In this document: in pieces, positions 8,561 to 15,949 of the stretch | Layout of the letters: each line of letters opens with the position of its first letter | Position numbering within the stretch: position 1 is the first letter of the stretch | Assembly (NCBI GenBank): GCA_017164015.1 | Contig: CP071065.1 | Span: forward strand, 6,911,501-6,975,500 | Origin: Nostoc sp. UHCC 0702 | Lineage (GTDB): Bacteria > Cyanobacteriota > Cyanobacteriia > Cyanobacteriales > Nostocaceae | Reading direction: 5' to 3' | Length of the DNA stretch: 64,000 nt | Position numbers and translations under genes: made by a program | Notes under the pieces: generated by a model | The model's input: only the letters and a program-made list of their open reading frames with translations | What the model was told of the DNA's origin: nothing | Database searches by the model: none

Positions 8561-9288
8561 ATTCTAACTTAACAACCCAGGACAAAGAGCGCATCATCAA
8601 CCCCATTGAGCGTCCTACAGTCACTCAAGACCTTTCAGAAAATGTGATTCTGACTACGGTTGATGACCTCTACAACTGGGCGAGGCTTTCGAGTTTGTGG
8701 CCGTTGCTGTTTGGTACGGCTTGCTGTTTTATTGAGTTTGCCGCTTTAATTGGTTCTCGGTTTGACTTTGACCGCTTTGGGCTAATTCCCCGTTCTAGCC
8801 CCCGCCAAGCTGATTTAATTATTACGGCTGGCACAATTACGATGAAGATGGCACCGCAATTGGTGCGTCTTTATGAACAAATGCCCGAACCCAAGTATGT
8901 AATTGCGATGGGAGCTTGTACCATTACAGGTGGCATGTTCAGCGTGGATTCTCCTACGGCTGTACGTGGAGTTGATAAACTGATTCCCGTAGATGTGTAC
9001 TTACCTGGTTGTCCTCCCCGTCCAGAAGCAATCATTGACGCGATTATTAAGCTACGGAAGAAGATAGCTAATGATTCGATGCAAGAACGGAGTCTAATTA
9101 AGCAAACCCACCGTTTCTACAGCACGACTCATAACCTCAAGCCCACAGAGGAAATTTTAACTGGTAAGTATTTGCAGTCAGAAACTCGCTTTACACCGCC
9201 AAAAGAATTGGCAGAAGCAATTGGTCTTCCAGTACCACCTGCGTTGCTGACAGCACAGACACAAAAGGAGGAACAAAACCGTGGCTGA
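8551..9288 (+). CDS. ndhK: NAD(P)H-quinone oxidoreductase subunit K
   Basis: A 245-residue protein of the NuoB/PSST family, which carries iron-sulfur cluster N2. Visible motifs are FGTACCFIEF (adjacent Cys pair), AMGACTITGGMF, and YLPGCPPRPEAI with the last Cys ligand. It overlaps ndhC at its start and ndhJ at its end (8 bases), so all three are coupled. The C-terminal extension past residue 200 is typical of cyanobacterial NdhK. The protein passes electrons to plastoquinone in the peripheral arm of NDH-1. Confidence 0.97.
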   Translation: MVLNSNLTTQDKERIINPIERPTVTQDLSENVILTTVDDLYNWARLSSLWPLLFGTACCFIEFAALIGSRFDFDRFGLIPRSSPRQADLIITAGTITMKMAPQLVRLYEQMPEPKYVIAMGACTITGGMFSVDSPTAVRGVDKLIPVDVYLPGCPPRPEAIIDAIIKLRKKIANDSMQERSLIKQTHRFYSTTHNLKPTEEILTGKYLQSETRFTPPKELAEAIGLPVPPALLTAQTQKEEQNRG

Positions 9289-9808
9289 AGAAGAATCTAA
9301 ACCAGTACCAGCAGCCCAAGAGTCTTTAGTCAAAGCCGGTCAAGTTTCCCAGTGGTTGACAGAAAACGGTTTTGACCACGAGTTTTTGGAACCTGACAAA
9401 AATGGGGTAGAGATAATTAAAGTGGAGCCAGATTTCTTGCTCCCCATCGCTACAGCCCTGTATGCTTACGGGTTTAATTATCTCCAGTTTCAATGTGGTA
9501 TTGACCTCGGCCCTGGACAGGATTTAGTTAGCGTTTATCACTTGGCTAAAGTCAGTGATAATGTTGATAAACCTGAAGAAGTGCGGGTAAAGGTATTTTT
9601 ACCACGGGAAAATCCCAGAGTGCCTTCAGTGTACTGGATTTGGAAGACCGCAGATTGGCAAGAGCGCGAGTCTTACGACATGTACGGCATTATCTACGAA
9701 GGACACCCCAATTTGAAGCGAATTTTAATGCCAGAAGATTGGGTCGGTTGGCCTTTGCGGAAAGATTACGTTTCGCCTGATTTCTACGAGTTGCAAGACG
9801 CTTATTAA
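9281..9808 (+). CDS. ndhJ: NAD(P)H-quinone oxidoreductase subunit J
   Basis: A 175-residue soluble subunit of the NuoC/30-kDa family. It shows the signature ERESYDMYGIIYEGHPNLKR and the WVGWPLRKDYVSPDFYELQD tail. The GTG start at 9281 lies within the end of ndhK and is preceded by AAAGGAGGA, which decides it. It is the third gene of ndhC-K-J. A strong hairpin follows about 50 bases downstream. The window also holds crr6 (34.8 kb), a factor for maturation of NdhI in the same complex. Confidence 0.96.
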   Translation: MAEEESKPVPAAQESLVKAGQVSQWLTENGFDHEFLEPDKNGVEIIKVEPDFLLPIATALYAYGFNYLQFQCGIDLGPGQDLVSVYHLAKVSDNVDKPEEVRVKVFLPRENPRVPSVYWIWKTADWQERESYDMYGIIYEGHPNLKRILMPEDWVGWPLRKDYVSPDFYELQDAY

Positions 9809-9860
9809 AGTTCTGAGTGCTGAGTTTCAGCAGTGAGGATTTTGATAAACTCACACCTAA

Positions 9861-9897
9861 CCCCTTTCCGTCGGCGGAGAGGGGTAATGTTTTTTAT
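9861..9897 (+). terminator. Hairpin terminator after ndhJ
   Basis: The stem CCCCTTTCCG pairs with CGGAGAGGGG (one G-T pair) around TCGG and is followed by taatgttttttatttt. It sits 52 bases after ndhJ and is the probable end of the ndhCKJ transcript. A related hairpin with the same gaggggtaatgttttt tail lies at 12150, on the far side of the mobile elements. Confidence 0.75.
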
Positions 9898-10009
9898 TTT
9901 TACCACAACAGTACAAAAGTATTTTTTAACGAAACGAGAAGGACGCATTAATGGGAGCATCTCACTTTTGTAAAAACACACCTGCCCTGGCGAATGGAAT
10001 TCGCGGCTA

Positions 10010-10629
10010 TAGAATCCATTTGATATCTTTTTTCTAGCTAGCAGCTAGTCGTTTAAGCATCAATCGAATAAAACAAAGCTTAAGCTTGGCATTGGCACGA
10101 GCGAGTGTCCGGTCAAAATTTTTGACTAAACTTTTACATCGCTCCACCCAAGCATTGGATCTCTCAATCACCCATCTAGCAGCCACTGGAACAAATCCTT
10201 TCGACTCAACACTGGCATTACAAGTATTTTTGACCGCTTGTGAATCAATCATGATTAGGGTCGTCCACTGTGGTTTTTTTTTACTTGTTCACGCACTCGT
10301 CCATGTAACTGAGTCATAATTAGGTCGAGGATGCCATCTTCACACCACTGCTTGTAATGCCAGAATACAGTAGAATAGGGCGGCAAATCTTTGGGTAAGT
10401 CTGCCCAATTGCAACCATTCTTAAGTTGATAAAATATCCCGTTCAGAATTTGTCTGTTTGTCCACACAGGGGGTCTTGTTTTCTTCTTAGTCGGCAATAA
10501 CGGCTCGAAAATTTCCCACTCTTTGTCTGTCACGTCGCTTGAATATGCCATTTTTCGCCCTGACCTGATTCTGTTCCACTATTTCTGCCGATTTTACCTG
10601 CTCGCCTCAAAGATCTCAAATGGGTTCTA
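10010..10629 (-). mobile_element. Remnant IS5-type insertion sequence
   Basis: The ends are near-perfect inverted repeats: TAGAATCCATTTGATATCTTT on the left, and its complement with two differences on the right (10609-10629). The left end has a TA just outside (10008-10009), and the right end meets a TA shared with the neighbouring IS630 element, so a TA target duplication is plausible. The transposase inside is frameshifted and lacks its middle, so the element cannot move by itself. It is shorter than normal for this family because of that internal deletion. Confidence 0.7.
10034..10551 (-). pseudogene. IS5-family transposase, frameshifted and internally deleted
   Basis: The 5' part (10551-10255) encodes a helix-turn-helix-like N-terminal domain (MAYSSDVTDKEWEIFEPLLP and GCNWADLPKDLPPYSTVFWH). 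It then reaches a run of nine A on the coding strand. The 3' part in another frame starts TTLIMIDSQAVKNT, carrying the first DDE Asp, and jumps straight from ESKGF to VPVAARWVIERSNAWVERC with the last Glu. The stretch normally between them, with the second Asp, is missing (inferred at roughly 90 codons from family architecture). The A-run resembles the slippery sites some IS5 elements use, so the frame change may have been programmed, but the deletion makes it a pseudogene. Confidence 0.8.
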
Positions 10630-11766
10630 TAGGACTAGTATTTGATTTCTGAAAAAGCTCCGTACATTTGAAGAGTGGCAAAATCAAAGGTAGTGTGCTG
10701 GATAAACCACTCAAACATCCATTTCAGATGAGAGAACGAAGGAATCAAAGCACAAAAACGCCGTACCCATGTTTTAGCTTGTAACCAAATATCCTCAATT
10801 GGATTTTGTGACGGGCAATTAGGAGCAAAGCGAACGCAGTGAATTTTCCATTGGTCTTGAGACAAACCTTGGTTTATGTCGCCTAAAAAGTTTTGAATCA
10901 AATGTGAACGATGGTAAGAAGCACCATCCCAAAAAAGAAGTAATCTTTGGTTGGGGGACTGATCTAATAAATAACGTAGATAATCAATCGTATTTTCTGA
11001 GTTACCTGCGTTATATGCTTTAAGTAGTAAGCCTCCCTGGAGATAGTCAACTGCCCCGTAGTATGTCTGTTTATCGCGGACATTAACAACTCTCACTGCT
11101 ATCTCTTGGTCAGTTTTGCCCCAAACATATCCGCTTAAGTCTCCCCACATTAAATGACATTCATCCAGCAGCAATACTCTCAACTTTCCTGTTTCGATTT
11201 CCTCTCGATTTGTTGCCAACAGTGTTTCAATCTCTTTTTTTTTTGCAGCAACAGCTTCCTCGTCAGCTTTTGGATTTAAAGAAGTAGTTTTCTTCCAACT
11301 AATTCCTGCTGCATCAAATAAGTCGTAATAGCTGCGTTTTGACTCATAAGTTACATCATATTCAAAAGCTAATTTATATTCGAGTTCGCCAAGTTCCCAA
11401 CATTCCTTTATTTGCAACCAACTTAAGACTTCTTCTCGTTGTTGAGCCGTTAAGTAGCTTTTCCTTCCCTTGTGATTCAGGCGCAGTCCCGAAATTCCAT
11501 ATTCCTCGTAGGTTTGCTTCCAACTTGTTATTGAACCAACCGACACATCTAAAATCGTTTGAATTTCCTCATACTTGTAGCCTTGATAAACCAGTTTGAC
11601 TGCCAACGCTTTCCTCACAAGAGCGCGCATCTGGGCGATAATCTATAAATTCTTGTAGTTCTGCGATCGCGGCTTGTAGATGCTGGTTTATCATTGTTCG
11701 CTATTAGACAGATATATTTCTCCGTATTATCTCGTAGTTTTTTTCAGAAATCAAATATGACTCCTA
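10630..11766 (-). mobile_element. IS630-type insertion sequence
   Basis: The terminal inverted repeats are about 27 bp. The left begins TAGGACTAGTATTTGATTTC. The right, read inwards on the other strand, begins TAGGAGTCATATTTGATTTC, with three differences. A TA lies immediately outside each end (10628-10629 and 11767-11768), the target duplication expected of IS630/Tc1-type elements. It carries one transposase gene on the minus strand. Its left end lies exactly at the right end of the IS5 remnant, so it inserted at that element's terminal TA. Confidence 0.8.
10635..11630 (-). CDS. IS630-family transposase
   Basis: A 331-residue DDE transposase. The N-terminus holds a helix-turn-helix (YKYEEIQTILDVSVGSITSW). 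Catalytic residues are visible as LLLDECHL (first Asp), LLLFWDGASYH (second Asp) and CPSQNPIEDIW (Glu). Upstream on the minus strand an ATG at 11694 opens a frame, MINQHLQAAIAELQEFID then YRPDAR, that looks like the normal family N-terminus but is in a different frame from the rest. Either the gene uses a frameshift or a small indel has separated the first 24 residues. Activity is therefore uncertain. Confidence 0.85.
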   Translation of the reverse strand: MRALVRKALAVKLVYQGYKYEEIQTILDVSVGSITSWKQTYEEYGISGLRLNHKGRKSYLTAQQREEVLSWLQIKECWELGELEYKLAFEYDVTYESKRSYYDLFDAAGISWKKTTSLNPKADEEAVAAKKKEIETLLATNREEIETGKLRVLLLDECHLMWGDLSGYVWGKTDQEIAVRVVNVRDKQTYYGAVDYLQGGLLLKAYNAGNSENTIDYLRYLLDQSPNQRLLLFWDGASYHRSHLIQNFLGDINQGLSQDQWKIHCVRFAPNCPSQNPIEDIWLQAKTWVRRFCALIPSFSHLKWMFEWFIQHTTFDFATLQMYGAFSEIKY

Positions 11767-11768
11767 TA

Positions 11769-11915
11769 TAGTACGGAACGCAATTGTCATATTTTTTTCT
11801 TTGTGGGTTGTCAATAGTCAAAAGTCAATAGTCCAAAAAAGCTTGATTAAAGACCATTGACTCTTGACTATTGACTGCCATCGCCAAAAATATGTGTGCC
11901 AGTTGCGTAAGTCCT
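11769..11915. repeat. MITE-like repeat family B, copy 1
   Basis: The right end reads gtgtgccagttgcgtaagtcct, matching the right end of copy 2 at 14199. The left end (tagtacggaacgcaattgtcatat) is a worn version of taggacttacgcgcattgtcatat in copy 2. The interior is short repeats of the gtcaatagtcaaaag type. The IS5/IS630 pair abuts its left edge, as if the IS5 element landed in the TA at the MITE boundary. Confidence 0.65.
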
Positions 11916-12270
11916 GGTTTAAACTCGGTGAGGGAATGTATATCTCTGGAAAGGTTGATCATGGTGTTAGCATTTTATTAGCATCTAATAGAATGTTAAT
12001 AAGTGTTTGTCAATTTTGTTAATAAAATTCTGAAACTTCAAAGTTGAGACTTTGCTTAAACCTGGTTTGAGGGAGCGATCGCTATTTTTGATAAACTTTC
12101 AATAGCAAATTCACGCCGTGTGCTGAGAAGCCAACGCGTTCAACTTAAAACCCCTCTTCACGTCAGCAAAGAGGGGTAATGTTTTTGAGTGTAGAGTCAG
12201 AACATTTAACTTTAGCGCTTATGCAGTTTGCCTCTAGATTTATTTGACAAATCACCTCTAACTACTAACT
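11916..12270. other. Intergenic stretch, no gene seen
   Basis: AT-rich DNA with one HIP1-like site (gcgatcgc at about 12075) and one hairpin (12150-12187). No reading frame with coding character was seen on either strand. Confidence 0.6.
12150..12187. terminator. Hairpin with T-run
   Basis: CCCCTCTT pairs with AAGAGGGG around a 10-base loop and is followed by taatgtttttg. The stem base and tail match the ndhJ terminator at 9861. No plus-strand gene precedes it closely, so it may be a displaced or duplicated terminator. Confidence 0.45.
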
Positions 12271-12783
12271 CTACTCAAATAACCTGAAATAAGGGTAGCG
12301 TACAGGAACTCCTGGCTCCTTCTCCAAATCAAAATTAATCACTTCCCAGGAAGGATCTTCTGAAGAGTCGGGGCTAAATTCTACAGGTAAGCCATAAAGA
12401 CGCGCAGATGAGGCTTCCGGCTGTCCAGAACGCCAAGGTGTGCTGCGTTCTAAATAGCCACTCATCAATTCCTGATAACGTCTAGCAATAATTACTCGTG
12501 TTGCTCGGTAGCCCTGAGTATATAACTTATCTAGCGCTTCGTGAATTTCAAAGCGAATGCCATCGGGATGAGTATGTTGTCTATACCATTCATTATTCCA
12601 CCTCCGCCAATGACGCCCAGACTGGAGATGGATCAATTCTCCATTTTTCGGATTAGCTTCAAAAGCGCCATGACGCGGACACAAATAAGTATCAGTTAGT
12701 GTCAGTGCCGGAATAGTCTGACGACAGTGGGGGCACTGAATTTCGGGGCCAAATATGGGGTACTGCAAGCCTGGATTCATCAT
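12271..12783 (-). CDS. TIGR02652-type conserved cyanobacterial protein
   Basis: A 170-residue soluble protein. Near the N-terminus are paired metal-ligand candidates: C-P-H-C (IQCPHCRQTIP), then YLCPRHGAFEA with Cys and His, together a plausible zinc-binding knuckle. A Trp/Arg-rich middle (GRHWRRWNNEWYRQHTH) and an acidic C-terminus follow. I recognise the pattern as the TIGR02652 family found across cyanobacteria, whose function is not established. The start ATG could be either of two adjacent codons. It stands alone, divergent from the carbonic anhydrase-like gene. Confidence 0.8.
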   Translation of the reverse strand: MMNPGLQYPIFGPEIQCPHCRQTIPALTLTDTYLCPRHGAFEANPKNGELIHLQSGRHWRRWNNEWYRQHTHPDGIRFEIHEALDKLYTQGYRATRVIIARRYQELMSGYLERSTPWRSGQPEASSARLYGLPVEFSPDSSEDPSWEVINFDLEKEPGVPVRYPYFRLFE

Positions 12784-13022
12784 GAAGTGCGTACAAACAT
12801 AGTTTCGTATTCACCAGCACCAGTGGGTTGGATTTTACACTTCGGCTCCTATACTTTGGGGAATTTATTCACCGCAGCAAACACATAAAGTTGCAGCGGG
12901 GACAAATTTCACCAGTATCTTCCTCAGTGTAGAGGGTTGACACCATGATATTCTGGTTGTGCAACCAGCCTCAAAGGTTGGAGTTTCTCCAGTGTTCCTG
13001 GGTACCATATTCATATTCTATC

Positions 13023-13544
13023 GTGTCTACTGCTTCTTACTGGCCATCTCCCGATTTTTCCCAAGCAGCCTTTGTTGCAGCCAATGCTGTTGTTATCGGT
13101 TCGGTAAACATCGCCGCAGGGGCAAGCATTTGGTATGCAGCCGTAGTTCGGGCTGATGTGGAGCGGATTGACATTGGCGAATGTACAAACATTCAAGATG
13201 GAGCAATTCTACATGGCGACCCAGGTTTACCAACAATCTTAGAAGATCATGTCACTGTAGGGCATCGTGCTGTGGTACATTCCGCCCACATTGAACGTGG
13301 CACTTTGATTGGCATTGGCGCAGTGATTTTAGATGGGGTACGAGTGGGTGCTGGTAGCATTATTGGCGCTGGTGCAGTGGTAACTAAGGATGTACCCCCC
13401 TTATCTCTTGTAGTCGGGATTCCTGGAAAAGTGTTACGTAAAGTAACAGACACCGAAGCCGCAGAACTAATTGAACACGCCGAACGTTACAAAAAGTTAG
13501 CTTTGGTTCATGCTGGTAAGGGGAGTGATATTGGCTTTAATTAG
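13023..13544 (+). CDS. Gamma-class carbonic anhydrase-like hexapeptide protein
   Basis: A 173-residue left-handed beta-helix protein starting at GTG 13023 (STASYWPSPDFSQAAFVAAN). The open frame runs upstream to 12945, but that part has no family character. Hexapeptide turns are obvious (VVIGSVNIAAGASIWYAAVV, DVERIDIGECTNIQDGAILH). The candidate zinc ligands are His in ILHGDPG and the two in VGHRAVVHSAHI. This YrdA/CaiE/gamma-CA group includes the carbonic anhydrase-like subunits of eukaryotic complex I and relatives of CcmM. The enzymatic role here is inferred. The neighbours do not form an operon with it. Confidence 0.85.
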   Translation: MSTASYWPSPDFSQAAFVAANAVVIGSVNIAAGASIWYAAVVRADVERIDIGECTNIQDGAILHGDPGLPTILEDHVTVGHRAVVHSAHIERGTLIGIGAVILDGVRVGAGSIIGAGAVVTKDVPPLSLVVGIPGKVLRKVTDTEAAELIEHAERYKKLALVHAGKGSDIGFN

Positions 13545-13555
13545 CCCTTGTGTGG

Positions 13556-13636
13556 GTGCAGGGGGGCAGGGGTGCAGGGGGGCAGGGGTGCAGGGGGGCA
13601 GGGGAGATGAGGGAGATGAGGGAGATGAGGGAGAAT
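13556..13636. repeat. STRR cluster, GGGGGCAG and GGGAGATGA units
   Basis: Tandem gggggcaggggtgca and then gagggagatgag units follow the gamma-CA stop, then cactgacaactgaca repeats to about 13670. This is noncoding and typical of the STRRs elsewhere in the window. Confidence 0.85.
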
Positions 13637-13784
13637 GACAACTGACCACTGACAACTGACAATTGACTCTTACTTTAAAGATTCTTTACATATAGGTCTG
13701 GAAAAAATGCCCAGTTCAGCTAAAAATAAAAAATGAGAACAGTTGACAAAACTTTAATTTCTACTTAAAAGAGGGGTTCTAGAT

Positions 13785-13913
13785 ATGGATGGTATTGATT
13801 TTCGTGTAGTGATCGTTTTAGCACCAGTGATTATTGCTGCTAGCTGGGCTGTATTTAATATTGGCGCTGCTGCTTTAAGGCAAATTCAAGGCTTTTTGGA
13901 TAAAGAAGCCTAA
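13785..13913 (+). CDS. psbY: Photosystem II protein Y
   Basis: A 42-residue single-span membrane protein: MDGIDFRVVIVLAPVIIAAS, then WAVFNIGAAALRQIQGFLDK and EA. The DFRV-VLAP start, the W-FNIGAAALRQ-Q segment and the basic/acidic tail match cyanobacterial PsbY (Ycf32). PsbY binds at the periphery of PSII near cytochrome b559. A GAGGGG element lies just upstream of the ATG. It is monocistronic, with its own terminator-like hairpin after the stop. It is too small to be found by length alone; identification rests on sequence. Confidence 0.92.
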   Translation: MDGIDFRVVIVLAPVIIAASWAVFNIGAAALRQIQGFLDKEA

Positions 13914-13939
13914 ATCTCAGTTAAAATCATCGATATTTA

Positions 13940-13975
13940 GCCGGCTGTTTCTCTGTTAATGGGGCAGTCGGTTTT
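13940..13975 (+). terminator. psbY terminator hairpin
   Basis: GCCGGCTG pairs imperfectly with CAGTCGG, followed by ttttattgtt. It begins 27 bases after the psbY stop, fitting a single-gene transcript. Confidence 0.6.
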
Positions 13976-14010
13976 ATTGTTAATTGTCAGTGGTCAGTTG
14001 TCATATCATT

Positions 14011-14199
14011 AGGACTTACGCGCATTGTCATATATTTTTGACAAAAATCGTCCAAAGTCAAGAGTCAAAAGTCCAAAAACCTTGACTTTTTACCCTTGAC
14101 TATTGAACGCCAGTCGCTACAACGGAGGGAACCTCCGCAACGCGCTGGCTCCTATTGACTGCCATCACAGAAAATATGTGTGCCAGTTGCGTAAGTCCT
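14011..14199. repeat. MITE-like repeat family B, copy 2
   Basis: A 189-bp element bounded by aggacttacgc and gcgtaagtcct, a perfect 11-bp inverted repeat. Inside are ccaaagtcaagagtcaaaag-type short repeats and a GC-rich piece. It directly abuts a family A element at 14201. No coding potential. Confidence 0.8.
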
Positions 14200-14200
14200 G

Positions 14201-14345
14201 ATCATGTCCGGTTAATTAGTTATGATTTCCACAGTCATTGCACCCCACCCCCAACCCCTCCCCGTTCACGGGGAGGGGAGCAAAAGCGCAGCTTTGGCGG
14301 GGTGGGGTTCTTCGATTTTAATAAGTAATCAAGCGGACATAATAT
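14201..14345. repeat. MITE-like repeat family A, copy 2
   Basis: A 145-bp element, the inverted counterpart of 5231-5380. It keeps the same order of blocks read on the other strand (atcatgtccggttaattagt, the cacccc/ggggtgg core with a tcacgggg hairpin, then aataagtaat and cggacataatat). With the family B element it fills the gap before folC. Confidence 0.8.
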
Positions 14346-14420
14346 CAGTTATCAGTTGTTCTTATCCTTATTCTTCTCATCTCCCCTGCTCCCCCGCTCC
14401 CCCGCCCCTCTGCACCCATT

Positions 14421-15722
14421 GTGGATATCGATTCTTTACTACAATCATTTCAACGCTTTGGTGTCCATCTGGGACTCTATCGCATTGTCAAACTCTTGGC
14501 AAATCTCGGCAACCCCCATCACCAAGTTCCAATAATTCACGTTGCTGGTAGTAATGGCAAAGGTTCAGTCTGTGCCTATCTTTCCTCAGTACTCACTGAG
14601 GCTGGTTATCGTACAGGACGCTACATTTCTCCGCATTTAGTCGATTGGACGGAACGCATTTGTCTGAATGAACAGCCGATTTCTTCAGAGGCATTGAGCC
14701 AATTATTACAGCAAGTGCAAGCGGCGATTCGTCCTGATGAAGAATCACCAACTCAGTTTGAAGTAATTACCGCAGCAGCTTGGTTGTATTTTGCCCAGCA
14801 GCAAGTTGATGTAGCAGTGATAGAAGTCGGGTTAGGAGGGCGCTTAGATGCTACCAATGTCTGTTCAAAGCCTTTGGTTAGCGTCATCACTTCCATTAGC
14901 CGCGAACATTGGCAGCAACTAGGCCCTACTGTGGCTGACATTGCTAGAGAAAAAGCAGGTATTCTCAAACCTGGATGTCCTGCTGTGATTGGGCCATTGC
15001 CACCGGATGCTCTTTTAGTTGTGCGATCGCGTATTCAAGAATTACAATGCCCAATTGTGACACCGCAACCTGCACGTCAAATCGCTTTTGGTTGGGCAGA
15101 ATATCAAACAAGTAAAAGCGACTGGGGATTAGGAACTGGGGACTGGGGATTGGTTGAAGATACTAAAACAATTAAATATCCTCTACCATTACAGGGACAA
15201 ATTCAACTAACTAATTCAGCTATAGCTTTAGCCACTTTAGAAATTCTCCAAAAACAAGGTTGGCAGATTTCTGAAGAAGCCATAATCAACGGTATGGTAA
15301 AAACCAAATGGCCAGGGCGAATGCAATGGATTACTTGGAGAAACCAAAAATTATTAATTGATGGCGCTCATAATCCTGCCGCTGCCCAAGTTTTGCGTGA
15401 TTATGTAGATACCCTAGATACCCAAACAGTAACTTGGGTGATAGGAATGCTTTCTACTAAAGAACATGCTGATATTTTCAAAGCTTTACTACGACCAAAT
15501 GACCGATTATATTTAGTGCCAGTACCAGATCATAGTTCAGCCGAGCCAGTTGAATTAGCAAATCTAGCTGGTGAAATTTGCCCTGAATTAAGCCTTTGTC
15601 AAACAGATGTAAATTTATTATCAGCACTAGAATCAGCTTTTGCTTTAAAAAATACTTTAGTGGTTTTGTGTGGTTCCCTCTATTTAATAGGACATTTTTT
15701 AAGAATAAATAATGGGGAATAG
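14421..15722 (+). CDS. folC: Folylpolyglutamate synthase / dihydrofolate synthase
   Basis: A 433-residue Mur-ligase-type ATP-dependent enzyme that adds glutamate to folates. Seen motifs: the P-loop HVAGSNGKGSVCAYLS, the FEVITAAAWLYFAQQQVDVA block, EVGLGGRLDATNV, the TSISREHWQQLG signature, and the DGAHNPAA motif of the C-terminal domain. GTG 14421 gives the family-typical N-terminus (VDIDSLLQSFQRFGVHLGL). Around residue 235 the sequence SDWGLGTGDWGLVEDTK is read from a ggggactgggga STRR inserted in frame (15118-15155), in what is normally a variable linker. The C-terminal domain after it is intact, so the enzyme is probably functional. Confidence 0.92.
   Translation: MDIDSLLQSFQRFGVHLGLYRIVKLLANLGNPHHQVPIIHVAGSNGKGSVCAYLSSVLTEAGYRTGRYISPHLVDWTERICLNEQPISSEALSQLLQQVQAAIRPDEESPTQFEVITAAAWLYFAQQQVDVAVIEVGLGGRLDATNVCSKPLVSVITSISREHWQQLGPTVADIAREKAGILKPGCPAVIGPLPPDALLVVRSRIQELQCPIVTPQPARQIAFGWAEYQTSKSDWGLGTGDWGLVEDTKTIKYPLPLQGQIQLTNSAIALATLEILQKQGWQISEEAIINGMVKTKWPGRMQWITWRNQKLLIDGAHNPAAAQVLRDYVDTLDTQTVTWVIGMLSTKEHADIFKALLRPNDRLYLVPVPDHSSAEPVELANLAGEICPELSLCQTDVNLLSALESAFALKNTLVVLCGSLYLIGHFLRINNGE
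15118..15155 (+). repeat. In-frame STRR insertion within folC
   Basis: gcgactggggattaggaact then ggggactgggg is the same heptamer theme that fills intergenic regions of this window. Here it is read as SDWGLGTGDWGL inside the protein without breaking the frame. Confidence 0.8.
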
Positions 15723-15748
15723 GGAACGGCGAATTGGTAATTAATTAT

Positions 15749-15840
15749 TAGACTTCTTGCATAAATCTTTTTTTGTCTCACGCAAAGGCGCAAAGACGCA
15801 AAGAAAAGAACGCTAAGAACGACTTTTGCAAGAGGTCTAT
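15749..15840. repeat. MITE-like repeat family F, copy 1
   Basis: About 92 bp bounded by tagacttcttgca and tgcaagaggtcta. The interior is tctcacgcaaaggcgcaaag followed by acgcaaag units. The same element lies inverted at 51944-52035. Confidence 0.8.
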
Positions 15841-15845
15841 TTTCT

Positions 15846-15932
15846 TTTTACTCCCTCATCCCCCTCATCCCCCTCATCTCCCCTGCTCCCCCGCTCCCCT
15901 GCCCCCCTGCTCCCCCGCTCCCCCGCTCCCTA
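15846..15932. repeat. STRR cluster, CCCCTCAT and CCCCGCT units
   Basis: Tandem ccctcatccccctcat and then gctcccccgctccc units lie between folC and the convergent binding-protein gene. Noncoding. Confidence 0.8.
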
Positions 15933-15949
15933 TTTCCCATTTGCAAAAT

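Noticed and set aside
10086..10319. Plus-strand frame across the IS5 remnant
   Set aside because: Antisense shadow of the transposase fragments.
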